From Talinum fruticosum (Eukaryota > Streptophyta > Magnoliopsida > Caryophyllales > Talinaceae), in NCBI GenBank assembly GCA_021018815.1, contig JAITYX010000084.1, positions 620,001-684,000 on the forward strand: 64,000 nucleotides of DNA, given 5' to 3'. The notes below the pieces were generated by a model. That model made no database searches. It saw nothing but the letters and a program-made list of their open reading frames with translations, and was not told the origin of the DNA. Position 1 is the stretch's first letter; each line of letters starts with the position of its first letter. Position numbers and translations under genes: made by a program. Positions 56,320 through 64,000 of this stretch are shown piece after piece.

Positions 56320-57584
56320 TGATGGAGAGTGGACAGCCTTGCCATTTGACTCCAAAGATGTTCATGTTGAGAAGCTATATATGCCTAAGGTTCCACCAAA
56401 GATATTTGATTATTTCATGACTAAGGGGAAAAGCTTGCAACTTAACCGAATGGTGCTCATGGACCCGGAGGATGACAATTCCAAAACATTGAGTTTCATG
56501 ATTTTGTTCATAAATAATTGGTTATTAATTTAGCCAAGAAGGATAGTTGAAGTTAGCCACCAAAAACCTCCAAGGCAAAGCAAGAGTGCATGGTCAAGTC
56601 AAACCAAGGAACATTGCCATTTTATGCTTAAGTACATAAATAAGATGATGCTTGAATGTGGTCGGTCCATATTGACGTGAGATGAGCTATGGTCGGTTAT
56701 GGAGCAACAAAGGAAGATGGTGACAAGGCATTCTAGAAGCATCAAAGAATCAAGAAGCTTGAAGAAGGGGAAAACAAGCAAGGCCACATGTTCCCAATTT
56801 TGTAATACTTGGCTAGGATTTACTCTAGCTTAGCTTGGAGGAGGGGAAAGAATCTAATTAGTTTCATTTTCATTTTTGCATTATTTTCAGCATGGTTTTC
56901 AGTTTTGTAAAATGCCAAGATAAGGCATTATATATTCAGCTCATATGCTTCATTGTAAAGACACCTTTTGATGAATATATGAATTTGAGCTTTGCTCTTT
57001 GAGATGGATTTCTCAACCCTTTGAATCCTCAAAGCTGTATCCGTGCTTGGCCTCACGGTGGTGTCCTTTGAGTCACTTAAGTCCCGGTGGTGTTGCTGTA
57101 TCCGGATCGCTTAGGTGCGCCCCTTGATTCACTCGGTGGTGTTTACGTATCCGAGCCCGGGTCAAGGTACTATCCAGCGACTTTGCCATCCCATAACTCA
57201 CAATCCACTCAGCCATTTTTATCCAAATTTTAACCACCTTCTTTCCAGTCCATCTACTTCCATTCGACCAAATTTCAGCTGCATCCAAGAACTCCTCCGT
57301 CCTCCACATCAAAACCAAACAAAGGGTGTCAATCTGTACATCCAGCCGGTAGCATCAACTTCTGGCTATTTGTTCAGGTAGTTCCCCTTATCCAAAAATT
57401 CCCAAATTTTTCCACAACCTTCCCCAACCAGTTAGCTCACCCTCCACCAAATTTCGTCCAAATCCAAGATCATTTGCCCCTCTTTTCACCCTTTTCCCCA
57501 GAGCCGTGCCTGCAGGTCCTGTTCCGGCCAGGCTGCTTGTTCACGGTTTTGCTTCCTTTTGCTTCCGCCTCCCACTACACATCA
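56320..57584 (+). repeat. 3' LTR of element 3
   Basis: Same ends and length as the 5' LTR. Followed by the CAAAG duplication and the rest of the copia C LTR. Confidence 0.9.
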
Positions 57585-57601
57585 CAAAGTCTGAGTCTTC
57601 A

Positions 57602-57615
57602 ATCTCCCCTTTTTG
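57602..57615 (-). other. Polypurine tract of copia C
   Basis: On the minus strand TCAAAAAGGGGAGAT precedes the LTR start TGAAGACTC. Confidence 0.65.
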
Positions 57616-59105
57616 ATGGAAGGCATTCCATACTTAGATAGAAACTTTGTTAGTGATATAGATATAATTTTTCATTCTTTTTCAAGAAATAAGTAAGAGA
57701 AATGAGTGCAAAAAACTTAGTGATATAGATCGAGTTGAAGTGATGTGAGTGATTGAAACTTATATTCTATCAGAGCAAGTAAGCTTAGATTGCATTAGTG
57801 CTAAAAACTGAAGTATCAAAGCAATGATAGAATGAGTTGTTGAATCGAGCAAAGAAAATTACTGAGCAAGAAATTAAAACTCGAAATAAGTGAAACTCGA
57901 AAGTAATAAGCATGAAACTAAAACTTCATTAATATTCATAATGAGTATATATATACAAAAGAGGGTGAGAGAAACTCCCCTAAATAAGACAAAAATTTCT
58001 AAATATTCTCCCCTTGCCTTTCAGCAAAAAAAACAAAAAGTGGAAGAATGTATCAAGAGGATACAAATTTGTATGTCCGGAAAAAAAATTTTAAAGAGAA
58101 AAAGAAAATTTCTAAGATGGAGGGGAGGGAGGAGTCCGAGTCGAGGATGGTGGACGGGCAATGCGCCTTCACCGATAAGATCGTGAAGATGTAGACGAAC
58201 GAGGCGGGGCAGCACTGGTATCTCCGGAATGGGCTCAACTCGAGTGGCCGACCCGGAACAAAGTCGTCCGGAGGTTCATCCTCCCGGAATTCGACCGAGG
58301 GAGGTGCTGGCTCTGCTGGCGACCGACCATGGTCAGTAGGGTCTTCGACACACTCGGACTCACTGTCCGAGCGGATCACTTCGAGGTTGGAGTGCTAGAA
58401 CACCTTGGCCCTCGGCGCTTCGGCTCCTGTTTCCTCTTCCTTCTCCCCTTCTTCTTTCTCCTCGAAGGAGTTGCCTCACCAGCGAGCTCCGCTTCTTCTC
58501 CTTCTTCTTCTTCTTCCCCTGCAGAGGGGATTTGGCTGGACTCGAGGATTCTTCCGATGTATCCGAGTCGACCGGAACTCGAGCCACCTTGGAGCGCTTT
58601 TCCTGAAGGAGCTCAATCATCTCCCTTTGCTCCTTGACTAATGCTTTCATCTCGAGACGCACGTCTTGCTGCTCTCTCGATTTGGGATTGAGCAGTTTTC
58701 GATTGATGGTCATAGAATGAAGAACAGTCTTGAATGACCGGAGGGTGTCCTTGAATTCGAGTGGACACCGAGGAGAGCTTGTCCATCACCGCTGTGAATA
58801 AAGCGGAAGAAAGGATTTGAGAAACACCTGAAGTGGAGGCGCCACCAGGTGGAGGAGGTAGAGGAAGAGGGGATTGTGTCCGAGTCTAAGAGCGAGAGAA
58901 GGGGCCTCGGTTCGATGCTATGGACCCGGACACCCGGTTTGGTCTCTTGGTATCCATACCCAAGAAGTTCGTTTTTGCTAACAACAATAGCGGCCTCGGA
59001 ATTAGGATCCGAGGAAAGAGGAACTTTGAATTGTTTGAAGATTAGGGTGAGAAGAGCCCCGAAAGGAAGTGAGGATCCTTTTACCTCATTTATAAACTTG
59101 ACCAC
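57616..59105 (-). pseudogene. Copia C extra ORF, second copy of the plant transposon-protein-like gene
   Basis: It is clearly homologous to 36604-38070: same non-coding 3' part, then on the minus strand FINEVKGSSLPFGALLTLIF and KQFKVPLSSDPNSEAAIVVS, KNELLGYGYQETKPGVRVHS, a Ser/Thr/Trp-rich piece, TINRKLLNPKSREQQDVRLE, MKALVKEQREMIELLQEKRS and an acidic-basic tail (DSDTSEESSSPAKSPL, GKKKKKEKKRS). The SSLPFGALLTLIFKQFKVPL block resembles the end of the PF20167-type plant transposon-protein domain (from memory), followed by a coiled coil. Frames change between the two blocks, so it is broken. Confidence 0.55.
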
Positions 59106-60467
59106 ATCCTACGGCCACCATGCAGCAAGGATCATGACCCAGCTGGTAAATTCTCAACTCCTTCCTTATCGTAGCTTGAATTTCTTGCGTGGAAACTAAT
59201 CTTCGATTTCAGCGACTCACTCCTGCGGACATCCATATCCCGAGTCTTGATGTGGATGTTACACTTCCTGGGAATCTCCTTGCTTTATAAGAATTTCGAA
59301 AATCCCGGAAGAAGAATGTGTTGGGATTCCTTCCCTAGGAATTGGCGAGGTGTAAGAGTATTATGCTCCTTTCTTTTAGTTGTATGCTAAAAGTACTTGA
59401 CTCACTGATATCATCAAACAAACTTTGCAGTATGACCGGGAGCAATCTAGGACCATGTCTCGTCAAATTTCAATCTACTTGTCGAGGAGTGTACAACTTC
59501 CTCATTGGGCGATCTTTCCTTACTTTTCGAGTAAGTTCTTCTTTACTGCATGATCCTAATTTTATTGAGCTTTTAGTGGTTGTTAATTGCTCAATCACTC
59601 GTGTGGAGACATCGATCTAGAGCACCTCTCCGGTAGTCTTCCTGGTGTACTTAGGGCATAAACTCACCCAACCAGCCAACAAGCACCTTTTAGTAATACT
59701 TGCTAGACAAGGTTCATCACAACGTTCTTGATGGCATGCGCATCATAGGAGTGCTTCCAAGGCGGAACCTAGCACTTTCGGGCCTAGTGCTTCCGATGCG
59801 GGATCTAGCTATTCGAAGAGAGCTTAAACATCTTGCCTTTATAGGCTTTCGACCGTCACGAAATCCTCTTCACTTCCCTCGATTTTCTTATAGCGGGCCA
59901 ACCTATGAAGCTTCGCAATCGTGGGACCACGGAGGTAACTCTTATCAAGGTGGTGAAGGTGGTCGGTTCTCCATATCCGTCTTCGAGGACTTCGGGAATT
60001 ACATCTTTTATGTCGACTCCGATGGCGATGCTTAGAAGATTCCTTGCTACTTCGTCATTGATGATTAGGGAGTCCCTTCTAGGTTCTTTATCTATTTAGT
60101 ATATTCTTTCTTTGTAATGAGAACACTTATGCAATGGGATGAAATGCAAGACTAAATTCTTAAAAATGAGTTATTTTATTCAATATGATGCACAAAACTT
60201 AGGAAGAATTACAAAGAAAAATCGAAAAAATGCACTAGCCCTCATTCCCCCAAAAGAAAATGATAAAAAGAAACAAGGAACATCTCAAGTCCATGTCCAC
60301 GATAATAAGACAGTTTGCGCAATGGACTTTTATATAAAAGCCGATGGCTCAAGGAGTGGTCGGATCGAAGAAAACCGCGAAACGGGTCGGCTCAAGGTCG
60401 TGGCGGCGCCTACCACCTACGAATCCCAAGGCGTTCGTGATTGCTTGGTGATCGAGTTGTAGTAGGT
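59106..60467. other. Unassigned stretch between copia C and the long LTR
   Basis: Homology to the extra ORF of copia B fades after about 59300. On the minus strand 60090-59880 an open piece reads NDEVARNLLSIAIGVDIKDV and IPEVLEDGYGEPTTFTTLIR without a recognised family. On the plus strand 60139-60462 is a Lys/Asn-rich frame of 107 codons followed directly by the long LTR. I cannot assign either. It may be the remains of the 5' part of copia C or of another element. Confidence 0.3.
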
Positions 60468-63400
60468 TTAAGACCCGTAATTTTGGGTTAGGTAGATATA
60501 TGAGTTAAAGTTGATTGTTTAGTTTTAATTAAATAGAGTAGGTCGAATAACTAAAATATATATACGCGGGTATATATTCGTGAACCTATTTGAGCGAATT
60601 ATTATTCGTTCGGGTAACTATTACTAGTAAAACGTATTAATTCCTTCCTCCGAGTTAGACTTGGTAGAGTGGGCCCGGTAATCGTTACTTAAACCAACCT
60701 TTTCCAAATGTTTTTACTTAGTTAAAAAGGAGAAGAGAGAGTAAGATGATTAATTATGATTAGGAAGGGTGGATTAGATGTGGAAAGAGTAGTGTAAAGT
60801 GAGGGTGTGCTGGCATTATATGGAAAAGCCACCGCAAAAGGAAAAAAAAAAGGGAACAGGAAGGGCTTAGTAAATGGGGAAGCCGAGAAGAAGGGGAACA
60901 AAAACGAACAGGAGAAGAGCGAGAGGGAGAGCCGAGAGAGAAAGGGAGCGCGGGCGATGGCCGAGAGAGAGAGGAGACCGAGGAGGCCAGCAAGCACGGC
61001 AACCGGTAGGCCCGAGGAAACCACCAGCGATGCGGGTAGACGGTGAGAAAAGGAAGGAGCAAGGGATTGGGACAGAGCGAGAGAGAGAGAGGACGGGAGA
61101 AAGGAACGACCACCATGGGAACGGAAGCTGCCGGGCGAGCACGGAGCAGCCTGGCGAGTGATAGAGCGGTGGCTGGGCTGGTAAAAGAGCAAGGTCAACC
61201 AAGAGGTCAAGACCGAGAGAGCCGAGAACGAGAAACAGAGTGGGAAAGCGAGAGATGAGCAAAAATCGGACAAAGGGAGCGAGAAGCGGAACAAGGACCA
61301 AAGGCAAGGGAGGAGCGGACCAAACCAAAAAAAAAAAAACAGAGCGAGAGAAAGAGCTCGTGAGGCTGGAACCAGGAGACCCGGCGAAGCGCGAAAGGCC
61401 GAGACCCCTAAAACGAACGCAAGTGAGAGCAGAAGGGGCGGGCCACAAGCAATTTAATCGACTTCACGAACCTAAGAATTCGAGGTGGGTAGTCTTATAC
61501 TCTAAATTAATAGTACTTTTGAAATTCAATTGAAGTTGTTGTGAATATTGAGTATTTTTATTCTTGAACGAGACTTAGTAATTGTTTAAGATTGGATTAA
61601 GAACTTATAATGAACTTAGGGAGTTGTTAGGGCTGAATTAGGACATAAGAGGATTTACTTGGCTTAAATAGTTAAGAGTTGAATTGGGAACTTAAAATAA
61701 ATTTAGTGGTTACTTAAAGTTGAATTGGGAACCTGAAGATTCTGATGGAATGAGGTTGCATAGGTCAAAATGAGTAGTATTGAAGTTTCAGTGAGTGATT
61801 AAGGATGAAGGAGTTGTGATTTGGGTATGAGTTATGAGTTAATCGAGCCTTAGAGAGTTCTTGAATTTGCAGCAATGAGAGATAATTGCGAATATTGGGA
61901 AATGATGATTCGAAGTATAAAAGGGAGTATGAATTCATATTGATTGGCGCACGGTTGAGGCATGGGACTGAGAAATGGATGATTGCTAGGTTAATTGAGT
62001 TCGAAAAGTATTTAAATCCTCGAGGTTGAACTAGACTTGAAGATAAGCAGGCCTAAAGGAATTTGCATAAAGAAGTGAGGTTAAGAGTTCTATGGCAAGA
62101 ATTGGTGTTAGAGAGTTAGCTAAGGATATGGAGACATAATATGAGAGTTTGAGGCAAAGATAATAGTTGGTGACGAGTTGTGATAGTTTGGGCTAAGTTA
62201 TGAATGTTTGTGATTATGGAAGATCTTCGACTTGTGGTTATTATGGCTCATAGGAGTTTTAGTATCCGAATTCATTATGCTTGAAGGGGAATTGGGTTAA
62301 GGTAAAACGAACTTGAGGTATGGAAAAGGAGCGGAAACTTAGTGTATCAAGGGAGTATGTGTTTATGTTGATCGACTATGGCTTTGAGAATGGAGTAAGT
62401 CGAGAATTACGCATATGGGAGTAGGGAATTCTTACTTGAATGGAATATGCATGAATACGAGTAGATGTGAGATACTTAGGTGAATATTTGAATAATTATG
62501 CTAGCTTTGGATGTTAAATATTACCATGGAGATGCTTGACTCGTAAAGCAATCGAATTCCAAATCTTGTTCAAGATTTAGTTTTGAAAGAAGTTTCATGT
62601 TTTATGTAGAATGATATTTCGAAAATGTGAAAACGTATTTCTAAGAAGTGAAATTGATTTGAGAATGTTGTCCGAAACAAGCTTGATAAGTGAATGTATT
62701 GAAGAAATTGTTTTGAATCAAATTTGCCTTGATCGTTTAGCACAAGGAAGGATTCTAGCTAGTGGCGGCTAGCTAAGGGTCGTGATGTAGCAGGATGCCC
62801 CGATTGGAATCTTCCTAGATAGGTCCCAGGAGCCTTTTATTTGGGGCCGCGCCCGGAGAAGCAAGATAAACTAGAGAAATCAGAGAAACTATGAGAAATT
62901 ACGAAGTGCTAGTTCGAGTCCCCAACCCGGGAAGTGATTAACCAAAAGATATTTATTTAAAATGATTCGTGAGAAGTGATTTAAAAGAAATGATTCAGTT
63001 TCGATCGAAAGCCTTTGAAAGAAAGTGTAGGTGGTTGCCCCACCTTATTTAAAGTTGATTCAGTTCTAAAAGAATTGTTAATGATGGTGAGATCATGCTT
63101 TTAAATGATTGAAGTGTTATGATCTTTACGTCGCGAGATGATTTCATTGAAAAGTATCTAGGTATGTACTATGTTATTACATTTTCACCGATTTCATTAT
63201 TATGAGTAGTATGCGCAAAGAATTTCCATTTTAAGGGTATAAGACTTCCAACGAGCCTCGTGGTTTATTGCTCACCCCCACAAATTTCCCCTTTTCCCTC
63301 CCCGAGTGTTGTAGGTACACTCTCGAAAGCGTGTCTCATACCTTAGCATATTCTGGACTCTGCATGTCGTTCGTCGACTACTTGTTTGCTTGAAGTGACT

Positions 63401-63726
63401 CTAGTTGCTAACGTACATTTCTTATATTTCTAACTATTGTAGTTTGTAATTTAGTTCATATAGTTTGTACCCGATGTATAGTGAACCATTTAGAATGTTT
63501 TAAGTTTTAATGCATGATCTGTTGGACTCGGCGTGTGGCCGTTGAGTTTTGTGCTCCGAGCGTGTCGCTCATTGAGTTATATTATGATTTTTCTGCAGGA
63601 TTTTACAGCTTTAAGCCTAGGGGATAATCCACATTATAAACAGAACTCTGCAGAAATTTTTAATAATCTCGAATTCTTTTAGAAAACCACCTTTATTACC
63701 TTAAGTTGGAATTAGAGGGCCGAACT
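60468..63726 (+). mobile_element. Tekay/Del-like long LTR, right end truncated
   Basis: It shares landmarks with the LTR at 14289-17431: an opening GACCCGTAATTTTGGG (left edge approximate), a G/A-rich block (60860-61450), GGGTAGTCTTATACTCTAAA (61487), TTTCATTATTATGAGTA, GCTCACCCCCACAAATT (about 63266), CGAGTGTTGTAGGTACACT and GCGTGTGGCCGTTGAGTT. The final GTGTTACA-like end is missing because a copia LTR starts at 63727. A second copy or internal region is not seen, so solo LTR or 5' LTR cannot be decided. Confidence 0.65.
60860..61450. repeat. G/A-rich low-complexity block in the long LTR
   Basis: Runs of GAGAG, AAGGGA and GGCGAG. The long Ser/Pro/Leu frames on the minus strand here reflect composition only. 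Confidence 0.5.
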
Positions 63727-64000
63727 TGAAGGTTTGCTCTCGGAGAAGCTAAGTCACCCTAGAGGTGGGTGAATAAGGTGATGAGGAAATTCGCTCGAGT
63801 TAAGCACTAGATATGACTCGAGAAGAATGATAGTCACAAATGAACTCGGAAAATGACTTACTCGGAGTTAATGGAAGATGAAGATGCAGATTAGATAGAA
63901 CTTTCAATCATGTCCGAGTCTATATTGGACTCGGAAAAGTATCAACTCGAAGTTACGTGGAAACCCTCCTGGGGCAGAAAACCACGGACCGTGCTAATCC
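63727..64000 (-). mobile_element. Copia LTR, 3' end only, leaves the window
   Basis: It begins TGAAGGTTTGCTCTCGGAG, then AAGTCACCCTAGAGG and GGTGAATAAGGTGATGAGG. It matches the left edge of the LTRs at 44519 and 51078, hence minus orientation. It continues beyond 64000. Confidence 0.75.

Larger units (their letters stand above)
52586..57584 (+). mobile_element. Gag-pro element 3, structurally complete, recent
   Basis: 4999 bp: 5' LTR 52586-53850, PBS 53855-53866, internal region with a gag-protease ORF 53949-55691, polypurine tract 56308-56319, 3' LTR 56320-57584. Each LTR is 1265 bp, and they differ by about 15 substitutions and four 1-bp indels by eye (near 1.2%). The CAAAG duplication is perfect. 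No RT, RNase H or integrase is present, and there is no room for them in the 2.47 kb internal region. It is thus non-autonomous but structurally intact and young. It is nested in the copia C LTR. Confidence 0.92.
52581..57589. repeat. TSD pair CAAAG around element 3
   Basis: CAAAG occurs at 52581-52585 and 57585-57589. The sister LTR at 36571-36590 shows the empty site TTCAAAGCCTGAGTCTTC. Confidence 0.92.
51078..57601 (-). mobile_element. Copia C 3' LTR, split by element 3
   Basis: The LTR segments are 51078-52585 and 57590-57601, about 1520 bp once element 3 and one TSD copy are removed. On the minus strand it starts TGAAGACTCAGACTTTG and ends GAGCAAACCTTCA. The extra ORF and polypurine tract lie to the right, so this is the 3' LTR of a minus-strand copia whose gag-pol is missing. 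It interrupts the CACTA transposase. Confidence 0.8.

Noticed and set aside
53339..57381. Matching 88-codon plus and 81-codon minus frames in two places
   Set aside because: They are the two LTR copies of element 3; repetition comes from the LTR, not from gene conservation.
59700..60035. 111-codon plus-strand frame
   Set aside because: No family recognised, the opposite strand is equally open, and no start or splice context supports it.
60722..61448. Ser/Leu/Pro-rich minus-strand frames of up to 193 codons, some signal-peptide-like
   Set aside because: Same LTR low-complexity block as at 14.7 kb; no domain, no splice or start context.

Overview
The window is plant nuclear DNA, most likely eudicot (an inference). 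It is an AT-rich, retrotransposon-packed intergenic block with one recognisable host gene fragment at the left edge. The evidence is plant-type LTR retrotransposons with 5-bp target site duplications (TSDs) and initiator-Met tRNA primer sites, a CACTA TNP2 transposase remnant, a plant retrotransposon-associated extra ORF, and a spliced coiled-coil gene. There are no bacterial operons, no rRNA or tRNA genes and no CRISPR.

Layout. (1) 1-1540, minus: the first two coding exons of a coiled-coil protein gene that runs off the left edge; the splice phase agrees. (2) About 2.3-47.6 kb: the shell of an old Ty3/gypsy element of Tat type, plus strand. It has a 5' LTR/leader (2.34-3.17 and 6.23-7.86 kb), a protease-to-spacer segment repeated about five times in tandem (7.9-10.1, 20.4-20.6, 22.1-25.3 kb), and a 3' end plus LTR (46.05-47.58 kb). 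Its RT, RNase H and integrase are gone. Everything else in this interval is nested inside it.

Nested insertions with visible TSDs: a 3.06 kb solo LTR (3171-6225, ATTGG); non-autonomous gag-pro element 1 (10137-20368, CCTTA), whose 3' LTR holds a 3.1 kb solo LTR (14289-17431) and a 1.27 kb solo LTR (18233-19503, GCAAG); a copia solo LTR (20590-22069, TTCCC); and element 2, minus (27076-35220, CTCGG), a three-LTR composite. Element 2 split an older minus-strand copia pol (copia A, 25.26-27.07 and 35.23-36.14 kb). Copia B, minus (36.14-46.05 kb), has 5' LTR, PBS, gag, protease, integrase, RT-RNase H, an extra ORF and a truncated 3' LTR.

(3) 47.6-64 kb: an unassigned AT-rich stretch, then a decayed CACTA TNP2 transposase (49.54-51.08 kb) that ends at the 3' LTR of copia C (51078-57601). 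That LTR was split by gag-pro element 3 (52586-57584, TSD CAAAG, LTRs about 1.2% diverged), the youngest full-length element here. The copia C extra ORF follows, then an unassigned stretch, then another 3.2 kb Tekay/Del-like LTR (about 60.47-63.73 kb) cut by one more copia LTR that leaves the window at 64000.

No intact autonomous gene set is present. The most unusual items are the tandem amplification of one pol segment, a family of RT-less gag-pro elements in which two members share a protease-like domain with no visible catalytic Asp motif, and the three-LTR composite. Alignments were made by eye; identity figures are approximate.
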